From positions 26,520-90,519 of the forward strand of contig MCFL01000093.1 in the NCBI GenBank assembly GCA_002102555.1: DNA of 64,000 bases, read 5' to 3'. Made by a program: the position numbers and the translations under genes. The notes under the pieces were generated by a model. It did no database searches. It was given only the letters and a program-made list of their open reading frames with translations, and was not told the DNA's origin. Positions 32,866-41,850 of this stretch are shown here, piece after piece. Numbering within the stretch: position 1 is the stretch's first letter; each line of letters opens with the position of its first letter. Source of the stretch: Catenaria anguillulae PL171. Lineage: Eukaryota; Blastocladiomycota; Blastocladiomycetes; Blastocladiales; Catenariaceae.

Positions 32866-33195
32866 TTGTGCGATGCCTATTGTTGTTGATTGACCGAGTT
32901 GGTGTGGTATCGATCTCACATGCTGGAACGATGATATCTTCCATTGTTTTTCTCCCATTTCCAGTCCTTTGCTCGCGTTGTTGCGATTTCACTCGGAAGC
33001 GAGCCCAGCATAGTCCAGTCAGATCGGAGGCCCTGATCGCGGCGTATTCGACGTGTGAGCAATTTGCGTTCAAAACACATATAATATAGCGAGGAGGACA
33101 CACCACGAGCAACGGACTATGTATTCATGTACGCCATGAGCACCTCCAGATCTCTGTGAACGACCATCATCGCCATCCAGCCGCACAAAACCGCC
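32866..33195. other. Intergenic, 330 bases
   Basis: Between U2AF35 and LSM1, same strand. Carries the U2AF35 3' end and LSM1 promoter. Nothing further seen. Confidence 0.5.
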
Positions 33196-34122
33196 ATGAA
33201 CCCGTCCTCATACCAGCACTCGTATCCGCCCTCGTCGCCCATCCGGCAACAGCAGCAGTACTACCCAGCTGCCGGCACGCCACCTCCGCCGCAGCCCCAG
33301 CCCATGGGGTCGCCGCGCATGCCTGCAAACTCGTCCTCGTCGCCACACCCGCGTGCCATGACGCCCGGCCGGACCCCGTCGCCCATGTCTGGTGGTGGCG
33401 GCGGCGGCGGATCGTCACACAACTACAATCAGAGCCAGGGGCGCGGATATCAGCAGCAGCAACACAATCAGTACCAGCGGAGCAACAATAACAACAACAG
33501 CTTTTACAACAAGAGCGGCGCGGGCGGCAACGCATCAGCAACCGATCTCGCGCAAGCTTTGCTCCCACCTGGGTCTGCAGCTCTGTTGGATTTGATTGAC
33601 AGTACGACCTTGTGGCCATCGAGCCCACACGTTCCTCCGCTCATGTTGACAAAAACGCACTGTGCACAGAACGAGTGCTTGTGCTGCTTCGTGACGGCCG
33701 CCTGCTCGTCGGCATTCTGCGTTCGTACGACCATTTCGCCAACCTGGTTTTCCAGGATACAGTCGAAAGGATAGCCGCTGGCGATGTGTTTGGCGACATT
33801 GACCGCGGCGTGTTTGTTGTGCGTGGCGAAAACGTGGTCATGTTGGGCGAAGTGGTATGTTGCTTGCCATTGTTAGTGCCTGGCCGTTGCCGCTTGCTTG
33901 CAAAAAGTGTCTGTGCTCAATTCTCCCTGTTGGTTCTTGGTTTGAATTCTACAGGATGGCGACGTTGAGGACGCGCTGCCCATGCGCGAGGTGCCCGTCG
34001 AAGAGGCGCTTGCCATGCAGCGTGTGGAGCTGGATATCAGGCGGGCAAAGGAGGCCGTCGAGCACCCGGCACTGCATCGGGGCGGGTTTTGTGTGGATTT
34101 CGATCCCAATGACATGTATTGA
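33196..34122 (+). CDS. LSM1: LSM1, decapping-activator Sm-like protein
   Basis: Exons 33196-33601, 33670-33854 and 33955-34122; introns 33602-33669 and 33855-33954; 252 aa. LSM1 defines the cytoplasmic Lsm1-7 ring that binds deadenylated mRNA 3' ends and promotes decapping. Residues about 131-207 are the Sm fold: LLDLIDKRVLVLLRDGR, GILRSYDHFANLVFQDTVER, FGDIDRGVFVVRGENVVMLGE, very close to known LSM1. Residues 1-130 are an unusual low-complexity extension: Gln, Pro and Ser runs, a seven-Gly run, then Gln/Asn-rich text (YQQQQHNQYQRSNNNNNSFY). The C-terminal 45 residues form the charged helix expected of LSM1 (EEALAMQRVELDIRRAKEA). The first intron join rebuilds the Lys codon of the Sm1 motif, which fixes it. 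Confidence 0.95.
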
Positions 34123-34402
34123 AGAAGAGAAAAGGAACAAAACGGGCGGGCCGGTCGGGTCGGGGCGAGTGTTGTTTGTGTGTGCAAGTGTCTGCCTTGG
34201 ATTGCGGCTGTCGTTGAATACAGAACGCTCAGTGACTGTTGGTCGCCCATTTCATGCTGACGAGACATTCCTTCAGAGCCCGGCCGATTGCGAACCCGTG
34301 GCCGTGTGTCGCCAATCTTCGTCATGTATTTACATGCTGATATGTACGAATTCGAATGTTCTGACGTCTGTTACTTTATGACCCCTGGTCAAAAGACACG
34401 CA

Positions 34403-35647
34403 ATGGAACCAAGTACTTCAAGCACTCAGGGCAATGGGCCCGCGCCATCCGACCCGCTGCCGCAGCCTCCGTCACTGGCTCGTGCCACTGCGGCCGTGAC
34501 CGACAATGATCATGAACCAGCTTCGAGCCGGCCGCCAAAGAGAACACGGGCTCCTTCACCAAGCGAAGATAACGAGGATGGCAATAATGGCGAGGGCCAT
34601 GGTGGCAGCGGTAGCAGCAGCAGCGGTCGACCCGCATCCAAGCGCCCGCACATTGAATCATCCTCGACTTCGACGTCGGCACGCCCGGCATCTGGGCCGG
34701 CAAGCGCTTCATACGCACCAAGCGCCTCGCCATCACCCGCTCACTCGCACTCGGGCCAATACCCACCGACGTCATCATCGTCTCTCGTTCCAGCGCCGCT
34801 TCCGCCCACCATCTTTGGGGCCCCAGTGACCCCCGACATTCACTTGGCTGTGTGCAACTTTATCCACGGAACCATCTCGCGGTATCAATCTGTGCTTGCA
34901 TCGCGGCCCAACGCCATTGTGGAAGTCGAGGCCAAACTCGGGCGCCTCGTGGACGCGCGCGGCGGGCCGCCCGGCGCCGGCGACCAGCGCATCTATTTGC
35001 CTGTGACGTGCGAAACCGAGCTCGTCTCGAACCAAATCCCGACCCGGTTCGTGTCCAACATGGACATGGGTCTGCACCGGCACTTTAACCGCATGCTCAA
35101 CGAGCTCGTCATGCAAGACAAGCGCGCGTGCAAGTACACGCACACGATCCTCGTGGACCGGTCGTACTCGCTGGCCGGCGACAAGTATCGCGAAACCAGG
35201 GACAAGAAGTCGGGTGCTGTGGTGGATCGCACACGCAAGACCAAATTGGCTCACCTTGATATTTACGTGCCTAATGCGCCGCTCGACTATCGCGTGTCGG
35301 TTGCCATCGAAGAGCCATGGACAGAGTTGCCGGCGGCCGCCAGGTTGGACGCCAATGAGCGCGTCAAGGATCGCATTTCGTATGCACATGCACTCGTCCA
35401 GGTGGATTTGACCATGGTGCATTCGGTACCCGTTGGGCAGCAGCCAAGTGCGGGAAAGCCGCCCAGTTATGAGTTGGAGGTGGAATTTGTGGATGCGGGC
35501 GCAAGTGTGTTGAGGGAAAAGGCAAAGATGGATCGGGGCGAGCCCAATCGGTTGAAGGAGAATATTGTCCATCTGGTCAACAACATTCGGTACTTGGCGG
35601 GCAGGGGTGCTGTGCCATCTCCGGGAGGCGATGGGCCGAGACGGTAA
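34403..35647 (+). CDS. mRNA 5'-triphosphatase, Cet1-type capping enzyme subunit
   Basis: Single exon, 414 aa. Removes the gamma phosphate of nascent mRNA as the first step of capping; nuclear. Residues 1-145 are a low-complexity Ser/Pro/Gly leader with basic patches (PPKRTRAPSP, GRPASKRPHIE), resembling the disordered N-terminus of yeast Cet1. From about 150 the triphosphate-tunnel fold begins. The first metal-binding strand VEVEAKLG (173-180) has the E-x-E-x-K pattern. Later strands are LDYRVSVAIEEPW, ERVKDRISYAHALVQVDLT and YELEVEF (355-361), the last supplying the second Glu pair. This is the fungal metal-dependent type, unrelated to the cysteine-phosphatase type of animals. ATG 34403 is the only Met upstream of the domain. 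Confidence 0.92.
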   Translation: MEPSTSSTQGNGPAPSDPLPQPPSLARATAAVTDNDHEPASSRPPKRTRAPSPSEDNEDGNNGEGHGGSGSSSSGRPASKRPHIESSSTSTSARPASGPASASYAPSASPSPAHSHSGQYPPTSSSSLVPAPLPPTIFGAPVTPDIHLAVCNFIHGTISRYQSVLASRPNAIVEVEAKLGRLVDARGGPPGAGDQRIYLPVTCETELVSNQIPTRFVSNMDMGLHRHFNRMLNELVMQDKRACKYTHTILVDRSYSLAGDKYRETRDKKSGAVVDRTRKTKLAHLDIYVPNAPLDYRVSVAIEEPWTELPAAARLDANERVKDRISYAHALVQVDLTMVHSVPVGQQPSAGKPPSYELEVEFVDAGASVLREKAKMDRGEPNRLKENIVHLVNNIRYLAGRGAVPSPGGDGPRR

Positions 35648-35991
35648 AGGTTGTGCCGTGCTGGTGTTGCCTTGTTTGTGTTGAGACGTGAGACAAGTAC
35701 GTATGATATTTGCGAAAAAGAACACATGTGCGGATGTTGTCTTTGGTCTTGGATCACTCGTCTTTGCTGCTTTGGCATACAGTGTAATTTCTACGAGCAC
35801 ACACCATGAATGGCCCGACACTCAGTCTTTCGCCGGTCATGGCGAGGTGCAGACTGTATTCATCATATGCTACCAGTCCGTTTGCTCGCCTCAGTGTCCG
35901 ACGAACATTTTTAAGAACATTGAGATTCACGATCAGCCCTTGCGACATCCAGATCTGGCTATATCTGGACTTTTCGAAGCAACAATTCATC
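35648..35991. other. Intergenic, 344 bases
   Basis: Between the capping triphosphatase and the broken gene at 36 kb. A few short ORFs only; no feature supported. Confidence 0.5.
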
Positions 35992-36913
35992 ATGCTCGAC
36001 GACACCATCAGCTCGTTGCAATTCGACCCTGACCACATTCTGGCCTTGGTCATTGACCTCTTTCTGGCCTGGTCCAAGAGCCGGAGAGCCGCGCCTACGA
36101 CAGCCGCGACGCGAGCCTCCACCTTTCCCCTTTCCCAACTCAACCGAGCTTGTCGGGCTGACCTCACCCGCGCGGATCGCAACGACAAGTTTTAAATTGC
36201 GCTGCTCAAGTTCGAGGCACCGTTCGTCGACGAGATCATGCAACTCGAGCACGTCGGGCACACCCGGCACGGCACGTCGTACCGCAAAATGTACCTTTTG
36301 TCGACGTGCCGCCGCCAAGCGCCCATGGTCCTCCTCGACACGCAGACCGACAAGGGACCCACAACCATGCGCATCATGCGCGATCCCACGCTGCCGCTGC
36401 CGTGGTTCCCGATCCCGCACGTTGCCCGGCACTTGACCGAGGCGGGCGGATTTGTTTACCTGGTGCTCTTGTTTCGCGGCTGCGTCTCCTTGTATGGCGG
36501 CCAGGAGCCGCTCGATCCCAAGGACGACCCGCAGGGTGGGAACGTGCCGCCGAATAGATTTGTGTGCATCAGGCCGGGCTTGCGCTCGTTTCAATTCGAT
36601 TGCCCCGTTGGCGAACCAAAAAGCGTTCATGGACTTTTCCGTCGGAATGCATCCCACAGGCGTGTGCCCCGTGTACCAAGACAAGAACGGCCAAAATCAT
36701 TGGACGCACACGGGGTGTATTCGGTTTGATGTCTCAGATGTGTTGGGTGACGGCTTCACGTACTTTGAAGACTGGCCCGAGACGGCTTACCTCACGTCGA
36801 GTCTCGATTCACATTGTGCCGACAAGATTCGCCAAGGGATGGAAGACCGCGACGCTGGTCTCGTTGGGATGGGCCGCGGAGTCATGTGCTACGTTACCAA
36901 GGATGGAAAGTGA
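35992..36913 (+). pseudogene. Unrecognised gene, frame-broken
   Basis: ATG 35992 opens MLDDTISSLQFDPDHILALV and runs to a TAA at 36193. Directly after the stop the same frame continues ALLKFEAPFVDEIMQLEHVG and MYLLSTCRRQAPMVLLDTQ, then PWFPIPHVARHLTEAGGFVY and a Gly/Asp/Pro stretch, to about 36600. A second frame then takes over with MDFSVGMHPTGVCPVYQDKN and DVSDVLGDGFTYFEDWPETA and stops at 36913. Between about 36100 and 36200 a third frame (STELVGLTSPARIATTSFKL) seems to carry the real sequence. There is no room for normal introns at the joins. The family is not recognised. A decayed gene or an indel-rich assembly patch. Confidence 0.5.
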
Positions 36914-38403
36914 TTGTTCGAGGCGATAAAGACCAACAAGGTAATTCCACCAGCAAACCAAAAGCCAAGCTTATTGATCGGGTTCCAAATCATTTGGTCA
37001 TCCAGTCGGCTTTGAGAGAGTTCACATCCGCCTTGGCCATCGTTCCCCTGTCGCCAAAGCACGTATTGTTGTCATAATCCGAGCATACGCAGCCAAAGAC
37101 CAGAGGTCCGCTTTGGTGGGCGATTCCGGGCCGCAATGAATTAACACCCATGGGGGTGGCCAATCATCAGACATGCTATGGAACCTCACATGGATGAAAT
37201 CAAGACTACGAGACGTCCATTTGGTCGTAGAGCAGAATCCTGTCGTGAGCCAGAAGGGGGAGGGTTCGCACACCAAGCTGGTCACACATATTAGGCGGCA
37301 TTCGCGGTATAGATGGAGTAGGGTAACATGGAGCGACGATGGCTTGAAACGTGTGGTTGCAGGGATGAAGGCAGGGTGATTGCGGCGTTGAAAGTGGAGG
37401 CGAGAGGTGCGTGGTGACCAGCGACAATAGAAGATGACGCGTGGTAGCAAATGCATTTGAATGTCCCAGCCTTTGCTCAACTCTTTGTCGAAAATCATGA
37501 CGAGGGGGGAATGTCATGAGGTTGGGGGAAGTGGCAAGGCTACATTGGTCGTATTCTGTGCGGCGGAAAAGAATCATCACCGGACCACAGGTCACCGCCC
37601 CGAATGTAGCCGCCACAAAGAGCGCAAGTCCAAGGTCGACTGCTTGCAGGCAAAAGATCATCATGGTGGACGGCAACAGCAAGCAGAAGAGAACCATTGG
37701 CGAGCAGAATAACGGGACATCAAGTGCGTTGGTTGCGGGCAGGAGGGTGGGTGGTTGAGGCGTCGAGAAAAGTGGAAGGGAAACGTGAATATAGGGAAAT
37801 TGGGTTCAGGAGGCCAAGGGCGAATGCGGGAAACAACATTGCCGAAAGAAGCGATACCACTCAAACAACTCAAGTATGGAACGTTCGCTATGGGCAGAGC
37901 TTGAGGGAATGCCCGAGGTATTTCTAGTTTCTGTTGCGAGAAGTCCGGAGTCAACATTAACTTGCGAAGTGAGGATCTTTCATTACCCGCGAGTGAAAAG
38001 GATGCCACACCGAGTCGAGTCCGTTGAACAAAGTGCAGGACGCGTCAGGATGTATACTTCTTATACCCTCGCAACATCCAGCCTCAGCCCACGGATATCT
38101 TTTACTTCGACGACAGAATGAATGAGGAATCAGTCGCACAGCAGTTGACGCAATCTCCAAGATTTCGTGCAACCAGTCTGAAACGACGAGCCCAATTGAG
38201 TTCGCTCCACACCCAGCTCCTTGGTTGACCAGGTTGGCGTCGAACCGTTCAACGGCACATACTCTTGCGCGATATCCAAGGCTCGACGTCTCCTGGCCGA
38301 AGGAAATGGATCTATCATGTACCTCAAGTCTCGGCGCTTTCATGCCAAACGTCGCTGTGATTGACGGCGTACATGTTGCGGCCAGCGACTGTCAGCTAAC
38401 GCT
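36914..38403. other. Gene-free stretch around the repeat
   Basis: Apart from the repeat at 37075-37326, no gene or RNA is supported. Short ORFs on both strands have no recognisable content. Confidence 0.45.
37075..37326 (-). repeat. Dispersed repeat, diverged inverted copy
   Basis: Read on the minus strand this aligns along its length with the two 250-nt copies at 46811 and 47201. Shared words (in plus orientation here) include GCGGCATTCGCGGTAT, GACGTCCATTTGGTCGTAGA, CATGCTATGGAACCTCACA and ACACCCATGGGGGT. It is clearly more diverged than the other two copies are from each other. It shares with the 46.8-kb copy an extension (GATGGAGTAGGGT) that the 47.2-kb copy lacks. Not coding by any consistent frame. 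Confidence 0.85.
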
Positions 38404-39717
38404 TGATATCCATTCGCCAACCCTTGGCGATGTACGTTGGTCATTGGCGTGCCATGCCTCGAGAACACGAAAGGGCTCACTCCTGATAGTTACCAGGCTT
38501 ATACCGCCGTTGCCCACAAGGCCAACTTGAACGTCCCCCACGGTGACAGCCAAGTCACGTCCACGCGTTTGACAATTCAAGGCAAACAATATCCCCCGCT
38601 CACCCTGCTGCGCGCAGCACTTCTCCTTCAGTCTGTGCTTGCCGGTCTCGGGCCAAGATGCGTTGGGCCGGCGTCTGTCCTTGGAACCGCATCTCAACTA
38701 GCAACCGTGGCCCTGGATACCCAATCACGTCTCAAGTGCCTTACAATCATTCTCGTTTCCGCCATCCCGATTATCACTCTGCCAATGTCGGGTACTTCGG
38801 CTCTCACCTTTGGTCATTTTTACGACTCGGGTGCACTCCAATCCACCAAAGTGGACTCGGTCCGGGACATATTTGCCGCGCTTCTGTTTGTATTGGCCCA
38901 GGAGGAATCGCATGTCGTGACGTTCGGCCAACTCGTATTGGCTCCGTTTGCTCGACCGCAGAAAATCTATACCTCGGAACCAATGTCCGCACCGCAATTG
39001 ATTGTGGACGAAGCGTACCCGGTCGCCGTAGTCTCTGCAACTGCCATTGACCATATTCGCACCTCATCCCCTTTTATTACTATTCACAACGCCAAAGCCA
39101 CCATTGGCCACGCTTCACATGCCTCCAATTCAACCTCCGCATCACCCCGCGTGGAGGCGTTATCTCGCAAGTCTCGTCGTTCAGCTCGGAGCGGGCAACA
39201 ATCTTTGGTATCTGCTGGCCAGGACGATTCGGCATCATTGGGCGACGCGCAGGAGGTGGAAGATCCATTGTGTAAGTTGAAAAGGCAGGCGACCGAAGTG
39301 GGTGTGCACAAGGGCAGCGGGAAATTTCATCATGTTTCCCGCGCTGTGGATGAATCAAGCGTGCGGCGGACCGTTGCCGTTTTGCCAACGAGTGCCGAAT
39401 CGTTGATTGACTACACACGCGATTTCAGACTCCTACGTGTTGGATGCGTGCGGGTTTGGTTGGCTAGCTACTCTCACGATGCTGTGAGGGATGGGGAGCA
39501 CATTGTTACCTGTTCATGGTCGCATTTTGTACAATACCACTTTTGTTTACCACATTCACTTCACTCCACACACGGCACATGTTTGCGGGTATACCAACTG
39601 TGTCAAGCCAAACCAAATGAAAATTGGGGACGAGAGACACGCATCAACATCCCAAGAACGATTGGCGATCTTGCTGGCCGAATTCTAATGAGGTTGAGGT
39701 CGGATGATTTGATTTGA
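38404..39717 (+). CDS. Orphan ORF, unknown function, start unclear
   Basis: An open frame of about 437 codons follows a TGA at 38404 and ends at 39717. No ATG occurs in its first third; the first Met is in the segment ITLPMSGTSALTFGHF, about residue 129. So either the true start lies in an unseen upstream exon or the frame is not a gene. Content is plausible protein: a hydrophobic stretch (LKCLTIILVSAIPIITLP), then a polar Ser-rich middle and a basic C-terminal part. No family is recognised. No competing ORF of similar length lies on the other strand. Its neighbours are repeat-containing, gene-poor DNA. Confidence 0.3.
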
Positions 39718-40726
39718 TTTCGATCCAGAATGATTGGGGCAGCGTCACCAGGGCCCGGGGTACTATAAATTGGCTGGGGTGCGCGAAGCTGTGGCTGTAT
39801 CCATCAAGCATTCGTCACCGTTTCCCCGCATAAGCTCCCTTGCAAGTGGCACCCTGAATCGCTTCTTTGTGGGACACCCTTTGGAGGAGTCGTTGAGCGC
39901 ACGTTGGCGAATGGCCACGACTGAACGCGACTCATTCAGAATCAAGCGATGCAGTTTGTCCATTCCAGGTTTCCCTCTCCTGCAGCTGACCGAGAATCGA
40001 TCATGTGCAGCCTGATGTGCAGCGCTGGCCGACATTGACGATTCGCACTCATTTTGTCTCCGAATGTGTCATCTCTCCCTCCAGCCAAGGAATAGATCTA
40101 GAACAGTATCAAGGTGCTATTCTGATGCCTTGGCCCCTTGCCGGCGCCGCGTTGCTACATGCAGACGTTCTGCGTCATCATGATTACATGGCAAGTGATG
40201 TCGGTGGCCCACAGAAATCACGGAACCAGCTCAATGGAAGCCTTTGCTGGAAAGACGCTGCTGCTGATAAAGTTAAAGACTGACACGATCGATGGCTTCG
40301 ATCGGCATTCGAGAACGTGTGTACGCGTATGTTAGCACAACGCATGCATGCTGCGCCACTACGCCAACAACGTGCCGAACACCGTGAGACATGGCGCCTC
40401 AAAATGCATCAGGACTGGTCATCCCTGCACAGAGTTTTGTCGCCCCCAACGTTAACTTACCGGAATACTGTGGCGATGACACACACCGCCCAGCAGGAAT
40501 GACAGAGAATGGCACCGAACACGGGCGTGAAAACGTTTGGTGTTCGCACGAGCTCATCTCGTGCCCACCCGACAGTACTGTAGGCGGCAGGGATTGGGTT
40601 CCAAGGGTACAAATACTTGGGCTCGCCCCGACCCAACTCCCTCTCCCACTTGCTGGCTCAACATCCAATTCAATCATTGACCAATTCAACCCATCCCAAC
40701 CCCCATTCCAACTCCATCCATCCATC
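39718..40726. other. Intergenic, 1.0 kb
   Basis: Non-coding up to the universal stress protein. An open frame from about 40391 reads into that gene in frame, but the sequence before 40727 looks like leader, ending in a C/A-rich CCATCC-repeat stretch directly before the ATG. Confidence 0.5.
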
Positions 40727-41551
40727 ATGTCGCTTTTCGTTCAGCAATCGCCCAACCGTGGCTTTGACGCCGATGTGGAGCTTGCCACCATCCCCAAGGC
40801 CCATCAGCACATGTACACGCACGAGGACCGCCTGATCCTCCTCAACACGCCCGCGTCATCGTCTGGTGCCGATGTTCAGCCCGAGCCCGCCGAGGAGGAC
40901 TATGTCCTTGACGCATCCGACTTGCTCCAGCAAGCACTCGAGAAGAAGGACGGACAGCGGACCGTCATGATGCCCGTCGAAGACACGCCACTTTGCAAGT
41001 ACACTGCCAAGTGGGCACTCGACAACTTCCTCAATTCGACAGACAAGGTTGTTCTCGTGCACGTTCGCCCCTTCCCGCAAGCCGTGCTCAACGGTGAGCA
41101 TGGATCAGTTGACTTGTTCAACGCCATCGACAAGCTCGAGAAGGGCGAGCGCGACCGTGCCGCTCAAATCCTCCGCAAGTACGCCAAGCTTTTGCGCGAG
41201 ACCGTGTCTGCGTCTGGCGTTGTTGTCGAGGACATTGTCGGGTTTGCCATTCGCGGCCGCGACCCGCGCGACTTGCTCGTTGAAAAGGCCACTGAGGTCA
41301 AGGCGGACACCATTGTCATGGGTGCCCGGTCGGGCCGGTCGCCCGTTGCCAAGGCCATGCTCGGGTCCGTCACGTCGTATTTGACCAACCATGTTGCGTG
41401 CCCTGTGGTCGTGGTTCGTGATCCCGCCCAGGAGGCCGAGGCCAAGCGTGCGCAGCACAAGACGCACCCGAACCCGACCCGCGGCGGCGGTGGCCAGGGC
41501 ATTGCGATTGGCTTCAAGGACCCCACCATCATGCGCCAGACCATTGGTTAA
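40727..41551 (+). CDS. Universal stress protein (UspA fold)
   Basis: Single exon, 274 aa from ATG 40727, which follows a CCATCC-rich leader. The USP domain covers about 75-235: strand TVMMPVEDTPLCKYTAKWAL, strand KVVLVHVRPF, helix AAQILRKYAKLLRETVSASG, and IVGFAIRGRDPRDLLVEKA. The nucleotide-loop signature MGARSGRSPVAKAMLGSVTS comes near the end, then CPVVVVRD. Canonical ATP-binding USPs have G-x2-G-x9-G-S; here the first spacing is three residues, so ATP binding is likely but not certain. An acidic N-terminal extension and a basic Gly-rich C-terminus flank the domain. A soluble stress-response protein; specific role unknown. Confidence 0.88.
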   Translation: MSLFVQQSPNRGFDADVELATIPKAHQHMYTHEDRLILLNTPASSSGADVQPEPAEEDYVLDASDLLQQALEKKDGQRTVMMPVEDTPLCKYTAKWALDNFLNSTDKVVLVHVRPFPQAVLNGEHGSVDLFNAIDKLEKGERDRAAQILRKYAKLLRETVSASGVVVEDIVGFAIRGRDPRDLLVEKATEVKADTIVMGARSGRSPVAKAMLGSVTSYLTNHVACPVVVVRDPAQEAEAKRAQHKTHPNPTRGGGGQGIAIGFKDPTIMRQTIG

Positions 41552-41850
41552 GTTTTGCTCGAGGTCAACCTATGTGTGTCGAGTGTGTTTGTACATTTGT
41601 ATCGCTTGTTGATGTTGTTTTACTGGAGTGTCGCCCATCTACCCGTTCTGGTTAGCTGATGTTTGCACTGTCTTTGCATTACCCAGAATGGGAATACTTT
41701 TGTTTGTACATCAATACAACAGCAGTTTTGGTTTACATACTACGTCTCTATTGATTCTTTGTTTGCATGGCCGAAACGGATGGTGATCGGTCGAACTGCA
41801 AGGCATGCGATGACGAAAATGCGCAATTCGATGCATGGGTGCCGAATCGT

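Noticed and set aside
40391..40726. In-frame N-terminal extension of the universal stress protein
   Set aside because: The extra 112 codons look like leader DNA, and a clear ATG after a CCATCC-rich stretch begins the conserved protein.
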